Below, piece by piece: positions 17,845-27,643 of a DNA stretch of 64,000 nt (positions are counted from its first letter, which is position 1; the number at the start of each line of letters is the position of its first letter). The stretch is from Nitrobacteraceae bacterium AZCC 1564. Lineage in GTDB: Bacteria; Pseudomonadota; Alphaproteobacteria; Rhizobiales; Xanthobacteraceae. The position numbers and the translations under genes were made by a program. Where the stretch lies: positions 2,247,001-2,311,000 of the forward strand of contig JBAGRR010000001.1 in assembly GCA_036924835.1 (NCBI GenBank), read 5' to 3'. The notes beneath the pieces are model-generated. The model was not told where the DNA came from and ran no database searches. It saw only the letters and a list, made by a program, of their open reading frames with translations.

Positions 17845-18894
17845 CTATCCTTGGGCTGCAAACAGCCGGTAACGTCGCGGCTGCAAACTGATCACATCAC
17901 CCGGCTTCAAATCGCGGTCACGCGGCGCGTCGACTTCAATGAGTGTTTCGCCGTTGCCAGCTCGCAACAAGATATCGGCTCGCTGACTTGGGCCGAACGC
18001 CCGGACGCGCTTGACGTCGCCCTCGATCATTCCGCTTCCAGCCGGACCGATGGCCACGTCGTGACGGCGGATAAACAGACTCGACGGCCCAGGGACCGCA
18101 TTGCGCGCCTCGAGATTCAAAACCTTGTCCCCGAGCCGAACTTGGCCATCGCTGACCTGAACCGGCAGTACGATGGATTCGCCGATAAAGCCGTGGACGA
18201 AGGCGGTGGCCGGGTTGTCGTACACCTCTCCCGGCGTGCCGATCTGTTCGATCTTCCCTTTGTCCATCACCACCACGCGGTTGGCGACCTCAAGTGCTTC
18301 TTCCTGATCGTGGGTCACAAAGATGGATGTCACATGAATCTCGTCGTGTAACTGGCGAAGCCAGCGGCGCAACTCCTTGCGCACCTTCGCATCGAGCGCA
18401 CCAAATGGCTCGTCAAGCAACAGGATGCGTGGTTCGATCGCCAGCGCACGCGCAAGTGCAATGCGCTGGCGCTGACCACCGGACAGTTGGCTGGGGTAAC
18501 GATCTGCCAGCCAATCGAGCTGGACGAGATCGAGTAGCTCTTTCACACGTTTGCGGATTTCGGTTTCGCTCTTGCGGATCGCGCGAGGTTGAACCCTCAG
18601 GCCAAATGCGACGTTTTCAAACACGCTCATATGACGAAAGAGCGCGTAGTGCTGAAACACAAATCCAACATGGCGTTCCCCGGCACCACGTTCCAGCGCA
18701 TTCTCGCCATCGAAACTGACGGATCCGGAATCGGGCCAGTCGAGGCCGGCGATGATGCGCAGCAACGACGTCTTGCCCGATCCTGATGGGCCAAGCAGCG
18801 CGACCAATTCGCCGGTCGAAACCTTGAGGTCAACATCGTCCAGTGCAGTGAAGCTGCCGAACTTTTTCACAATGTTGCGAACTTCAATCGTCAC
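17845..18894 (-). CDS. cysA: Sulfate/thiosulfate ABC transporter ATP-binding protein
   Basis: A 349-residue cytoplasmic ATPase of the sulfate importer. Walker [10 protein letters not shown], the signature LSGGQRQR and Walker [14 protein letters not shown] are intact, and a regulatory TOBE-like C-terminal domain (residues ~240-349) is present. The start is GTG 18894, which overlaps the end of cysW in the frame GTGACGATTGA; an earlier in-frame start within cysW adds residues unlike the family. It is last in sbp-cysT-cysW-cysA. The upstream partner cysT is frameshifted in this sequence, which would leave cysA without one of its two permeases. Confidence 0.94.
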   Translation of the reverse strand: MTIEVRNIVKKFGSFTALDDVDLKVSTGELVALLGPSGSGKTSLLRIIAGLDWPDSGSVSFDGENALERGAGERHVGFVFQHYALFRHMSVFENVAFGLRVQPRAIRKSETEIRKRVKELLDLVQLDWLADRYPSQLSGGQRQRIALARALAIEPRILLLDEPFGALDAKVRKELRRWLRQLHDEIHVTSIFVTHDQEEALEVANRVVVMDKGKIEQIGTPGEVYDNPATAFVHGFIGESIVLPVQVSDGQVRLGDKVLNLEARNAVPGPSSLFIRRHDVAIGPAGSGMIEGDVKRVRAFGPSQRADILLRAGNGETLIEVDAPRDRDLKPGDVISLQPRRYRLFAAQG

Positions 18895-19750
18895 TGGCGG
18901 GTTGCCCCTCTTCGAGATGATTTTCAAGAATCGTTTTCACGACCAGCGTCACGAGCGCAAGGAATGCGAGCAGCGACGCAATCGCAAACGAAGCCACGAA
19001 CTGATATTCATTGTACAGAATTTCAACCAGCAGCGGCATCGTATTCGTCTCGCCGCGGATGTGACCAGATACCACAGAGACGGCGCCGAACTCACCCATA
19101 GCGCGTGCATTACAAAGCAGGACGCCATACAGGATGCCCCATTTGATATTGGGGATGGTAATGCGCAGGAATGTGAGCAGTCCCGACGCACCAAGCGAAA
19201 TGGCCGCTTCCTCTTCCTGCGTGCCCTGCTCCTGCATCAGCGGGATCAACTCCCGCGCGACGAATGGAAAGGTCACGAACGTCGTTGCAAGCGCAATACC
19301 TGGTACAGCGAACAGAATCTGAATGCCGTGGGCCTGCAGCCACGCGCCGAAATAGCCCTGCGCTCCGAACAACAAGACGAACACCAAACCGGCAATCACG
19401 GGGCTAACTGAGAATGGAAGATCGATCAGTGTGATCAGAATCACCTTGCCGGGGAAATCGAACTTGGCGATCGCCCAGGCCGCGACAATGCCGAATATAA
19501 GATTGAGGCTCACTGAGATCGCCGCGACCGCTAACGTCAATTTGATCGCCGACAGCGCTTCCGGATCAGACAATGCCGCGAGGTAGGCGGCGGCACCTTT
19601 GGCGAAAGCCTCGGTGAACACGACCACCAGCGGCAAAACCACGAAGATTGTCAGGAACGTGATGGCGATTCCGATCAAGGTCCACCGGACCAACGCCGGC
19701 TCGGTGCGCGTTTCATGCGCGGACGAAGTGCGGGGGCGGTTGGTGGTCAT
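18884..19750 (-). CDS. cysW: Sulfate ABC transporter permease CysW
   Basis: A 288-residue inner-membrane protein with six hydrophobic segments. The EAA loop that docks on CysA is visible at [27 protein letters not shown], and the following [18 protein letters not shown] is the CysW/CysT signature. It forms a heterodimeric channel with CysT. ATG 19750 is chosen over an upstream TTG. It starts 11 bp after the apparent end of the cysT coding sequence and overlaps the start of cysA by 11 bp, consistent with one operon. Confidence 0.94.
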   Translation of the reverse strand: MTTNRPRTSSAHETRTEPALVRWTLIGIAITFLTIFVVLPLVVVFTEAFAKGAAAYLAALSDPEALSAIKLTLAVAAISVSLNLIFGIVAAWAIAKFDFPGKVILITLIDLPFSVSPVIAGLVFVLLFGAQGYFGAWLQAHGIQILFAVPGIALATTFVTFPFVARELIPLMQEQGTQEEEAAISLGASGLLTFLRITIPNIKWGILYGVLLCNARAMGEFGAVSVVSGHIRGETNTMPLLVEILYNEYQFVASFAIASLLAFLALVTLVVKTILENHLEEGQPASDD

Positions 19751-19761
19751 GACCGTGCGGC

Positions 19762-20605
19762 TCAATGCGCGATGGCCGCGCCGCGCGTCTGCGCCCAGCG
19801 CTGGAGGCGATTGATGGCGAAGATAATCAGGAAGGCCACGATCAGCATGATGACGGCTATTGCGGTCGCGTCCGCATAACGGAATTCAGACAATCGGATC
19901 ACAATCAGAAGCGGCGCGATCTCCGAGACATTGGGAAGATTGCCGGCAATGAAAATGACAGACCCATATTCCCCCACGGGCCCTCGCGAACGCGAGCGCG
20001 AACCCGGTCAGGATCGCCGGCGTGAGGGTCGGGAGAATGATACGCCGGATAATGTCCCAGCGGCCTGCGCCGAGACTTGCGGCCGCCTCCTCGACCTCGA
20101 CCTCGAGATCGATCAGAACCGGCTGCACAGTCCGCACCACAAACGGAAAGCCGATGAAAATCATCGCGATGAAAATGCCGATCGGCGTAAAGGCAACCTT
20201 GATGCCCATTTGGGCGAGCGGCGCGCCGAGCAAGCCCTTCTGCGCGAACAACGCCGTCAATGCGACACCTGCGACAGCAGTCGGCAATGCGAAGGGAACA
20301 TCCACAATGGCATCGAACAGGCGGCGGCCGGGAAAACGATATCGCACCAGCACCCAGACGATCACCATCCCCATCACGAGATTGACGATGGCGGCGGCAA
20401 AGGCCACGCCGAAGGAAATCCTGAGCGCATTCAGCGTCCGCCGCGCACTGAGAATTTCCCAAAACTGGTCAAGACTGAGCTCTGTGGTTTTCAGAAAGAG
20501 ACCTGCGAGCGGGATGAGAACGATGATGGAGAGCCACGTCAGGGTCAGCCCCATGGTAAGGCCAAACCCTGGCAAGGTCCGCCGCTGTCCTGTTCCTCCG
20601 CTCAC
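19762..20605 (-). pseudogene. cysT: Sulfate ABC transporter permease CysT, interrupted by a single-base frameshift
   Basis: The first frame runs from GTG 20605 (ribosome site GAAGGGGG) through five hydrophobic segments and the EAA loop VEEAAASLGAGRWDIIRRIILP to GFALAFARA, then reads nonsense and stops at 19886. The expected continuation, GEYGSVIFIAGNLPNVSEIAP and the last membrane segment, is intact in the next frame, 19977 down to 19762. The join is at about 19977-19984, where one extra base in the run CACGGGCCCTC restores the family sequence if removed. The total span is one base over a multiple of three. All else is conserved, so it is either a recent mutation, a phase-variable tract or a sequencing error. 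Confidence 0.88.
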
Positions 20606-20629
20606 AATGCCCCCTTCAAGCCGATCAGA

Positions 20630-21619
20630 TCAATTCTTGTAAATCTGATCGAAAATGCCGCCTTCAGCAAAGTGATCTTTTTGCGCCTTGGTCCAGCCGC
20701 CGAATACGTCGTCGATCGTAAATAGCTCGACCTTGGCAAACGAGGCCTCGTATTTCTTGGCAATTTCCGGATCGCGCGGGCGATACGAATTGCGCGCCGC
20801 GATCTCTTGGCCTTCCTTGGTGTACCAATATTTCAGATAAGCTTCGGCGGCGGCCCGGGTTCCCTTCTTGGCCACGACAGAATCGACGATCGCAATCGGC
20901 GGCTCGGCCAGGATCGAAAGCGGCGGGGCCACGATTTCGAACTTGTCCTTGCCGAATTCCCGTATTGCAAGGAAGGCCTCGTTCTCCCACGCCAGCAACA
21001 CGTCACCGACACCGCGCTCGACGAAGGTCACCGTCGAACCGCGCGCGCCGGTATCCAGCACAGGCACGTTTTTGTAGAGGTCGCCGACGAACTTCTTCGC
21101 TTTATCTTCGGAGCCATACTTCTTCAGCGCATATCCCCACGCCGCGAGGTAATTCCAGCGGGCCCCGCCGGAAGTCTTCGGGTTTGGCGTGATCACATCA
21201 ACACCCTTCTTCACCAGATCATCCCAATCCTTGATGCCCTTCGGGTTGCCCTTGCGGACGAGAAACACGATGGTGGATGTGTAAGGAGATGAATTCTGCG
21301 GAAGCTTTGCCTGCCAGTCCTTCGTCAGCAGCCCTTTGTTGGCGATGGCATCGATGTCGTAGGCGAGTGCGAGCGTCACGACATCCGCCTGTAGCCCGTC
21401 GATCACAGAGCGGGCCTGCGACCCAGACCCGCCGTGGGATTGCTTGATCTCGATGCTCTTGCCCGTTTCCTTCTGATACGCCGCCGAGAAAGCCTTATTG
21501 AAATCGACATACAATTCACGAGTCGGATCGTACGACACGTTGAGCAATGACACGTCCGCGGCAAACGCGGAGCTTGCCCAAAGAACACCCGCGATGACGA
21601 GAAGACTACGGCGAACCAT
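20630..21619 (-). CDS. sbp: Sulfate ABC transporter substrate-binding protein
   Basis: A 329-residue periplasmic protein with a clear signal peptide ([16 protein letters not shown]). The family signature [17 protein letters not shown] follows directly after cleavage, then [21 protein letters not shown], the sulfate-binding loop, and [20 protein letters not shown]. It delivers sulfate or thiosulfate to CysTW. ATG 21619 has GGAG six bases upstream and was preferred to ATG 21631. First gene of sbp-cysT-cysW-cysA; its promoter should lie in 21620-21766, where I see no certain operator. Confidence 0.95.
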   Translation of the reverse strand: MVRRSLLVIAGVLWASSAFAADVSLLNVSYDPTRELYVDFNKAFSAAYQKETGKSIEIKQSHGGSGSQARSVIDGLQADVVTLALAYDIDAIANKGLLTKDWQAKLPQNSSPYTSTIVFLVRKGNPKGIKDWDDLVKKGVDVITPNPKTSGGARWNYLAAWGYALKKYGSEDKAKKFVGDLYKNVPVLDTGARGSTVTFVERGVGDVLLAWENEAFLAIREFGKDKFEIVAPPLSILAEPPIAIVDSVVAKKGTRAAAEAYLKYWYTKEGQEIAARNSYRPRDPEIAKKYEASFAKVELFTIDDVFGGWTKAQKDHFAEGGIFDQIYKN

Positions 21620-21766
21620 CTCAATCTCCATTCAAACCGACGACATCATTGTCGCCGAAAGAGGTCACAACCTCTGAAAGTTGCATGGTTCTGTCAACGA
21701 AACCGGATTTCATTCTTCGTAGGCGCGCTGCACGAACGTTCTACGATGCCTTGATTCTATGAAATT

Positions 21767-22528
21767 CTACGGAGCCTTGGTGACATTCGTGTCAGCAAAA
21801 TGGATTCCGCACTCGGTTTTTTCTCGTCCGCGCCACCGTCCCGCGCGCGGATCTTCGCCAGGCTGCGTACGGCTCGTGCAAGGCATACACCCGATGGACG
21901 AGAATCCGGATGCGACCAAGGGATGCGGCGGCAGCTTCATTGCCGCGTACAGCGCCTTGAGTTCGTCCTGGGAGACATTGGCAAGCGGATTGAATTTTAG
22001 TCGCGCGCCATCGGCTTCGACGATCGGGATGGCAGCACGGTCGCCGCCCTGAAACCGCTTGCGTCCATTGATCCAGGCATCAAAAGGCGTAAGGGCCCGC
22101 GCCAGCGGCTCAACCTTACGGATGAAGCAGCATCGGTCAGGATCGGAGAACCACAGGTCGCGGTCCTTGTCCTCATGCGCGAGATTTTCTTCCAATGGGT
22201 GGATGGTCCGCACATCCTTGAGACCCAGCAGCGACGTCAGCGTGTCGCGATAGGCCAGCGTTTCCTCGAACAGCCATCCAGTATCGAGAAATACCACTGG
22301 TATCGCCGGATCCACATCGGCGGCAATCTTCAACAGCGCGGCCGATTCAGTGCCGAAGGACGAGACCACCGCCAATTTGTCCCGGCCAACCCGCTCCATT
22401 GCTGCGGCAATAATCGCCGCGGGAGAGGCTGTGCTTAAGGTGCGATCGAACTCCGCCGCCTCGGCGGCAAGATGCGACGATAACGCCCCTGAAGATGGCG
22501 ACAAGAATGACGCCGTAGCCGCACTCAT
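21767..22528 (-). CDS. cysH: Assimilatory adenylyl-sulfate/PAPS reductase with [4Fe-4S] motifs
   Basis: A 253-residue cytoplasmic enzyme reducing activated sulfate to sulfite with thioredoxin. Key elements are the PP-loop-like VVSSFGTESAALL, then RCCFIRKVEPL and GCMPCTSR, whose paired cysteines bind the iron-sulfur cluster of APS-type reductases, and the C-terminal ECGIH with the catalytic cysteine. The cluster motifs indicate that APS can be the substrate even though the window also encodes an APS kinase domain. It is last in the cysG operon; its start overlaps the stop of the DUF934 gene by 4 bp. Confidence 0.95.
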   Translation of the reverse strand: MSAATASFLSPSSGALSSHLAAEAAEFDRTLSTASPAAIIAAAMERVGRDKLAVVSSFGTESAALLKIAADVDPAIPVVFLDTGWLFEETLAYRDTLTSLLGLKDVRTIHPLEENLAHEDKDRDLWFSDPDRCCFIRKVEPLARALTPFDAWINGRKRFQGGDRAAIPIVEADGARLKFNPLANVSQDELKALYAAMKLPPHPLVASGFSSIGCMPCTSRTQPGEDPRAGRWRGREKTECGIHFADTNVTKAP

Positions 22529-23037
22529 GAAGCTACGCTTTCCGACAAATGCATCAAGCGACGGTGGAATGCGGTAACGCGGCCATCACCGGTCGGCTGA
22601 TAGAACACGGAATAACGCTTCGCCACCGTTGCGAAGGCTTCGGCGTCGCTTTGCTTCTTGACTTCGAATGCATCGAACCCGGCACGCAGCATGAACACGA
22701 ACTGGTCACGCAGCACCTGACCCGTCGCGCGCAGCTCACCACGAAACTTGTAGCGTTCGCGAAGGAGACGCGCCTGCGTATAGGCACGACCATCTCGAAA
22801 TACAGGAAACACCAACGCAACGGCCGCCAGCCGGTTGAGATAAGGCAGCAGATCCTCGACGTCGCGATTATTCGGCCAGATCACTCCGATCTTTCCCTGA
22901 CGCGCCAGAACGGCCTCCGGCCCCGCGAGGAAGCGTTCTGCTGAAACCAAAATGGCGCCATCGGCAGGAAGCTCCGCATCGTCCGCAAGATGCGTGAATT
23001 CGTCGGTGACGATGACGTTACCTTTAACGAGTGGCAT
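22525..23037 (-). CDS. DUF934 family protein of the sulfite reductase operon
   Basis: A 170-residue protein recognised by WPNNRDVEDLLPYLNRLAAVALVFPVFRDGRAYTQARLLRERY, the core of DUF934, a family almost always found beside cysI/cysH. No catalytic role is established; the association suggests an accessory or electron-supply function for sulfite reductase. It overlaps the end of cysI by 14 bp and the start of cysH by 4 bp, so translation is probably coupled across all three. Confidence 0.92.
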   Translation of the reverse strand: MPLVKGNVIVTDEFTHLADDAELPADGAILVSAERFLAGPEAVLARQGKIGVIWPNNRDVEDLLPYLNRLAAVALVFPVFRDGRAYTQARLLRERYKFRGELRATGQVLRDQFVFMLRAGFDAFEVKKQSDAEAFATVAKRYSVFYQPTGDGRVTAFHRRLMHLSESVAS

Positions 23038-24682
23038 AGACGCGCTCCTTGAACGGTTCGACGCCGAGACGCTTTACGACATCGACAAACAACTCATCAG
23101 GCCGCTGACGCAATGCCAGATAAGCCTCCACAATATCCTCGATCACGTCGGCCACCTGTTCGTGAGGGACTGCCGGGCCGACCAACGTTCCGAGCTCCGC
23201 GTGCTCGTCGGCGCGGCCACCGATGGTGATCTGATAGAATTCCTCGCCGTTCTTCTCGACGCCAAGAATGCCGATATGACCAACGTGGTGGTGACCGCAG
23301 GCATTGATGCAGCCGGAGATATTGATGTGCAGCCGGCCGATCAAATTCGCCGTATCGGGATTGGCGAAACGCCGGGTTAACTCCTGCGCGATCGGGATCG
23401 AGCGGGCGTTGGACAGCGAGCAATAGTCGAGCCCAGGGCAGCAAATAATATCCGACACCAGATTCACGTTCGGCGTTGCGACGCCGACTTTATCGAGCGC
23501 ACGCCACAATGCGGGCAGATCGCGCTTGGCGACATGAGGCAGCGCGAGGTTTTGCTCGTGTCCGACCCGAATCTCGCCGAACGAATACTTCTCCGCAAGA
23601 TCCGCAATGGCATCCATCTGGTCCGCCGTGGCATCGCCCGGCGTGCCGCCTTCTGGTTTCAGCGACAGCGTCACGATGGCATAGCCCGGCACCTTGTGCG
23701 GCGCGACGGAGTTCTTGTACCAAGCCTCGAAGTGACGATCAGCAGCAACTGCCTTCGTCAACTCATCCGGCGTGTCGGACAGGGTTTCATACTTCGGATA
23801 GGTAAAGCGCGAGCGAATATCCGCGATCTCGCTCTCTTCCAATGTGAGCGCGCCGTCGCGCATCTGCGCCCACTCTTCTTCCACCTCCTGCTTGAATTTT
23901 TCGATGCCAAGCTCGTGGACGAGGATCTTGATGCGTGCCTTATAGATGTTGTCGCGGCGGCCATACTGGTTGTAGACGCGCAGAATCGCCTCGCAATAAC
24001 TCAGGATATCGCGATGGCTGACGAAGCTGTTGATGGTCTTGGCAAGGAACGGCGTGCGACCGAGCCCACCGCCGACCAGCACCTCAAATCCGACTTCGCC
24101 TTCTGCATTCCTGTGAATGCGCAGCCCGATGTCGTGCACCTTGATCGCCGCGCGATCGTGCCTTGACGCCGTGATGGCAAACTTAAACTTGCGCGGCAGA
24201 AACGAGAATTCAGGGTGCAAGGTCGCGTATTGCCGCAGGATCTCGGCCCAGATCCGAGGATCGTCAACCTCCTCTGGTGCGACGCCGGCCCATTGATCTG
24301 CGGTGATATTGCGGATGCAATTACCGCTGGTCTGCATGGCATGAATGCCGACCTCTGCGAGATCAGCCAGCGCATCGGGAAGCTGCTCCAGCTTGATCCA
24401 GTGAAACTGGATGTTCTGCCGCGTCGTGAAATGCCCGTAGCCGCGATCGTAGCGGCGCCCAACATGGGCCAGCCGGCGCAGCTGAGCCGAGGACAGCGTG
24501 CCGTATGGGATGGCAATCCGCAGCATGTAGGCATGCAGTTGCAGATAGACGCCATTCATGAGGCGCAACGACTTGAACTCGTCTTCCGTTAACTCGCCGG
24601 AAAGGCGGCGGGCAACCTGATCGCGGAATTCGGAGACGCGTTCATTGACGATCGTGCGATCGAGTTCATCGTAAGCGTACAT
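23024..24682 (-). CDS. cysI: Sulfite reductase (siroheme/[4Fe-4S] hemoprotein)
   Basis: A 552-residue member of the nitrite/sulfite reductase family: two ferredoxin-like half domains (residues ~40-130 and ~330-400) and siroheme-binding domains. The cluster/siroheme cysteines appear in ICCPGLDYCSLSNARS and ISGCINACGHHHVGHIG. The N-terminal RRLAHVGRRYDRGYGHFTTRQNIQFHW is the substrate-side Arg-rich segment. In this operon context (cysG making siroheme, cysH making sulfite) it should reduce sulfite to sulfide; nitrite reduction is the family alternative. It starts 12 bp after the DUF2849 gene. Confidence 0.93.
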   Translation of the reverse strand: MYAYDELDRTIVNERVSEFRDQVARRLSGELTEDEFKSLRLMNGVYLQLHAYMLRIAIPYGTLSSAQLRRLAHVGRRYDRGYGHFTTRQNIQFHWIKLEQLPDALADLAEVGIHAMQTSGNCIRNITADQWAGVAPEEVDDPRIWAEILRQYATLHPEFSFLPRKFKFAITASRHDRAAIKVHDIGLRIHRNAEGEVGFEVLVGGGLGRTPFLAKTINSFVSHRDILSYCEAILRVYNQYGRRDNIYKARIKILVHELGIEKFKQEVEEEWAQMRDGALTLEESEIADIRSRFTYPKYETLSDTPDELTKAVAADRHFEAWYKNSVAPHKVPGYAIVTLSLKPEGGTPGDATADQMDAIADLAEKYSFGEIRVGHEQNLALPHVAKRDLPALWRALDKVGVATPNVNLVSDIICCPGLDYCSLSNARSIPIAQELTRRFANPDTANLIGRLHINISGCINACGHHHVGHIGILGVEKNGEEFYQITIGGRADEHAELGTLVGPAVPHEQVADVIEDIVEAYLALRQRPDELFVDVVKRLGVEPFKERVYATR

Positions 24683-24693
24683 GTCGGTTTGCC

Positions 24694-25008
24694 TTAAGCA
24701 GAAAGCCGCAGCGGAAACGTAACACCGTTCTGGCGAATGCGTTCACGCAAATTGCCCGGAGCAACACTGCCCTGATTTGTGATTTCAACGGGCGCGATGT
24801 AAGCCCCGACTGCGCCGATGTCATCGGCCGTCGACTCGGCAAGCAGCTTGCGCGCATCATCGGCGTTTCGCACGATGGCAGCATCAGAGAGATCAGTCGA
24901 CCATTCTTGCGAGGCAGTGCGATAGATCACGGCACCGTCGCGTGTGCGGTTGGCCGTGACGACTGAAGGCCCGGTGATTTTGATTTTCTGTTGCAGTGGA
25001 GATGTCAT
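24694..25008 (-). CDS. DUF2849 domain protein
   Basis: A 104-residue protein opening with MTSPLQQKIKITGPSVVTAN and continuing with RDGAVIYRTASQEWSTDLSDA and DDIGAVGAYIAPVEI. DUF2849 members are small alphaproteobacterial proteins encoded between cysG and cysI; function unknown. The ATG overlaps the cysG stop by 4 bp (ATGA), a strong sign of coupled translation. An earlier in-frame start inside cysG was rejected because it gives an Arg/Trp-rich shadow sequence. Confidence 0.88.
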   Translation of the reverse strand: MTSPLQQKIKITGPSVVTANRTRDGAVIYRTASQEWSTDLSDAAIVRNADDARKLLAESTADDIGAVGAYIAPVEITNQGSVAPGNLRERIRQNGVTFPLRLSA

Positions 25009-26429
25009 TCGGCAGCCATCAAAAGTTGCGAGAGGATTTTCTCTGGGTTTGCGTTTCGCCAAGGTGCGGATTGGGCGACGACGTCGCCAATGATCAGGAT
25101 CGCAGGACCAGTCTCGACCTGCTTGGTAAGCGCAGGCAAATCGTTGAGGACGCCGACAACCGACTTGGCATCGGGGCGCGTGACCCGCGCGAATACGCCA
25201 ACCGGCGTCTCCGGTGAGCGGCCAGCAGCGAGCAGTCCATCGCGGATTGTCGGAGCCGCAGTGATGCCCATGTAGACAACGACCGTCATCTTCGTATCGG
25301 TCAGGGCCGACCAATCGACGCTGCCGGCATCTTCGGCTTTGTGCGCAGTGAGGAAGGTAATGCGCAGCGCTTTCTTGCGGAAGGTGAGCGGCACCTCCGA
25401 TGCCGCCGCGGCACCAAGACCCGCGGTAATGCCCGGAACGACAGCATAGGCTATGTTTGCTTCGCGCAGCGCTGCGATCTCTTCACCGCCGCGCCCGAAG
25501 ACAAACGGATCGCCGCCTTTAAGACGCACGGCGCGCTTTCCGGAGCGCGCCGCTTCGATCAGCAGGCGATTGACTGCATCCTGACCGATGCCGGGTTTGC
25601 CGATACGCCGGCCGACAGACACACGCGTTGCATCGCGGCGGGCGCGGTCGAGCACTTCGGGCGAAACGAGATCATCGTAGAAAACAACATCGGCGTCCTG
25701 CAGGGCGCGGAGCGCCTTGATCGTCAGCAGATCCGGGTCACCCGGACCTGCGCCAACCAAGGTGACGAATCCTTGGCTCCCAGCCTCGGCGAATGCGGAA
25801 TAGTCCGATAGATTTTTTAGTGCACGCTCAGCACTGTCGACGCGTCCGGCGAGCACATCAGCGCCGATCGCACCGTCAATCACGCGCTCCCAGAATTTGC
25901 GGCGCGATGACAAATCCGGCAGCCACTCTTTGATGGCATCGCGCCAGCGGCCAATAAAGCCCGCGAGATCACCGATCCGCGCAGGCAATGCCGCTTCAAT
26001 GCGCTCGCGTACACGCCGCGCAACCACGGGAGATGTGCCGCCTGTTCCCACCGCAACAACCACATCACCGCGATCGACGATCGCCGGAAAGATGAAGGTG
26101 GAGTGCGCCGCCTCATCCATGACGTTGACGGGAATGCCGGCCGCTCGCGCACGGGCAGCCATGACATGACCGATGTCACCTGCACCGGCGCACAGAACAG
26201 CAATAACGTTCGAAAGATCAGCCGTGAGCGGATCACCTTCAGCGCGCTGAACGCGTGTTATCGCGCTCGCATCAAATCCCGTCAGATCGTGGTGGCTATC
26301 CGTCGCATACCAGCGGACATGTGCACCGGCGGACAGCAGCAGACGCAATTTCGCCTGCGCGGCTTCGCCCTGTCCGATCAAAACGATCGGTCCAGCTTGC
26401 AGATCGAGGAATACCGGCAGAAACCGCAT
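25005..26429 (-). CDS. cysG: Siroheme synthase (precorrin-2 dehydrogenase/ferrochelatase fused to uroporphyrinogen-III methyltransferase)
   Basis: A 474-residue multifunctional enzyme making siroheme for CysI. The N-terminal ~210 residues form the NAD-binding dehydrogenase/ferrochelatase half (VLIGQGEAAQAKLRLL at the start, the VVAVGTGGTSPVVARRVR loop with the chelation region). The C-terminal ~250 residues are the SAM-dependent SUMT domain with VGAGPGDPDLLTIKALRALQ, VSVGRRIGKPG and RLKGGDPFVFGRGGEE. ATG 26429 begins at the family N-terminus MRFLPVFLDL. It is first in cysG-DUF2849-cysI-DUF934-cysH and divergent from cysD across 389 bp. Confidence 0.95.
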   Translation of the reverse strand: MRFLPVFLDLQAGPIVLIGQGEAAQAKLRLLLSAGAHVRWYATDSHHDLTGFDASAITRVQRAEGDPLTADLSNVIAVLCAGAGDIGHVMAARARAAGIPVNVMDEAAHSTFIFPAIVDRGDVVVAVGTGGTSPVVARRVRERIEAALPARIGDLAGFIGRWRDAIKEWLPDLSSRRKFWERVIDGAIGADVLAGRVDSAERALKNLSDYSAFAEAGSQGFVTLVGAGPGDPDLLTIKALRALQDADVVFYDDLVSPEVLDRARRDATRVSVGRRIGKPGIGQDAVNRLLIEAARSGKRAVRLKGGDPFVFGRGGEEIAALREANIAYAVVPGITAGLGAAAASEVPLTFRKKALRITFLTAHKAEDAGSVDWSALTDTKMTVVVYMGITAAPTIRDGLLAAGRSPETPVGVFARVTRPDAKSVVGVLNDLPALTKQVETGPAILIIGDVVAQSAPWRNANPEKILSQLLMAAE

Positions 26430-26818
26430 ACGAAACCTATATCCCCATTTGCGGGGTTGACTGGAATTATTTTCTATATATGTATCGATTGCGTCACGTA
26501 AAGAGAAAATTATTTCTTCTCTGCTGCGCCGCAACTTTGGAAATTCGTACCACGAACCCGACGCAAAAGAGATGCTTGTTCTCGCGCCAGATCGGCAGGG
26601 CAAGGAGCCCAAGTCGAACTCCCCCAATAATCATCAAGTGAGGCGGGCGGCTGGCGAAAATAATCGTCCTGCCGGAAGCTGCCACGACGATAGCTGGCTG
26701 AGGACGGCCGATAGCAAATGGCTCGCGCCCGGGTTTGTTCGAGTGATCCCCGCACGGTTCTCAATTTCTCCAACCCACGGTCTGCAGGCGCAGCACGCGC
26801 CAGGCACGGAGTGACCCT
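26430..26818. promoter_or_regulatory. Divergent regulatory region between cysG and cysD operons
   Basis: 389 bp without a gene, serving two outward-facing sulfur operons. The segment 26455-26530 is far more AT-rich than its surroundings and includes TTATTTTCTATATATG and the imperfect dyad AGAGAAAATTATTTCTTCTCT minus its last base (from 26502). It is the most probable place for -35/-10 elements and for a LysR-type CysB/Cbl-like regulator. The assignment is by position and composition only; no consensus was matched. Confidence 0.4.
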
Positions 26819-27637
26819 ATGGCGCCTTCCATCCAGCCTTCAATGGATCATCTCGACGAGCTCGAGGCACAGAGCATCTACATTCTGCGAGAAGGCTTCG
26901 CGCGACTGAAGAAGCTCGCTCTGCTCTGGTCGCTCGGCAAGGACTCCAACGTGATGATCTGGCTCGCGCGCAAAGCGTTCTTCGGCAAGGTGCCGTTTCC
27001 AGCATTGCACGTTGATACCGGTAAGAAATTTCACGAGATGTATGCCTTTCGCGACCACTACGCGAAGGAATGGGGGCTCGATCTGCGGGTCGATTTCTGC
27101 CCACCCATCGAGGACATCGATCCGACCCTGCCGCCAGCCGCACGCTCAGCCGCACGCAAAACTGAGGGTTTGAAACGTGCCCTCGCAAAGTACGGCTTTG
27201 ACGGATTGATCGCCGGCATACGCCGCGATGAGGAAGCAACCCGCGCCAAGGAGCGCGTGTTCTCACCGCGTGGATTGGAAGGAAACTGGGATGTCCGCGA
27301 CCAGCCTCCTGAATTCTGGGATCACTTCAACGCGTCGCCGCCACAGGGCGCACATCTGCGGATCCATCCGATCCTGCACTGGACCGAGGCCGACATCTGG
27401 GCCTACACGCAGCGCGAAAACATTCCGATCATTCCGCTTTATCTGTCGAAGAACGGTAAACGGTATCGCTCGCTCGGCGATCAGGACATCACGCACCCGG
27501 TCGATTCGGTCGCGTCGAATATCGAAGAAATCCTCATTGAGTTGAACGCGACCAAGGTGCCGGAGCGGGCCGGCCGCGCACTGGACCATGAGACGGAAGA
27601 CGCCTTCGAACGGCTTCGTGTTGCCGGCTATCTCTGA
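26819..27637 (+). CDS. cysD: Sulfate adenylyltransferase subunit 2
   Basis: A 272-residue PP-loop ATP pyrophosphatase: the SLGKDS motif at about residues 38-43 grips ATP, with IAGIRRDEEATRAKERVFSPRG and the C-terminal RSLGDQDITHPVDSVASNI typical of CysD. With the GTPase CysN it makes APS from sulfate and ATP. ATG 26819 has GGAG ten bases upstream. cysNC starts 6 bp after its stop, so the two are cotranscribed. About 30 residues shorter than E. coli CysD, as is common for this group. Confidence 0.95.
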   Translation: MAPSIQPSMDHLDELEAQSIYILREGFARLKKLALLWSLGKDSNVMIWLARKAFFGKVPFPALHVDTGKKFHEMYAFRDHYAKEWGLDLRVDFCPPIEDIDPTLPPAARSAARKTEGLKRALAKYGFDGLIAGIRRDEEATRAKERVFSPRGLEGNWDVRDQPPEFWDHFNASPPQGAHLRIHPILHWTEADIWAYTQRENIPIIPLYLSKNGKRYRSLGDQDITHPVDSVASNIEEILIELNATKVPERAGRALDHETEDAFERLRVAGYL

Positions 27638-27643
27638 CGCAGG

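Noticed and set aside
19886..20605. cysT as a short functional gene plus a separate 71-residue gene
   Set aside because: The two pieces are consecutive parts of one known protein and are joined by removing one base.
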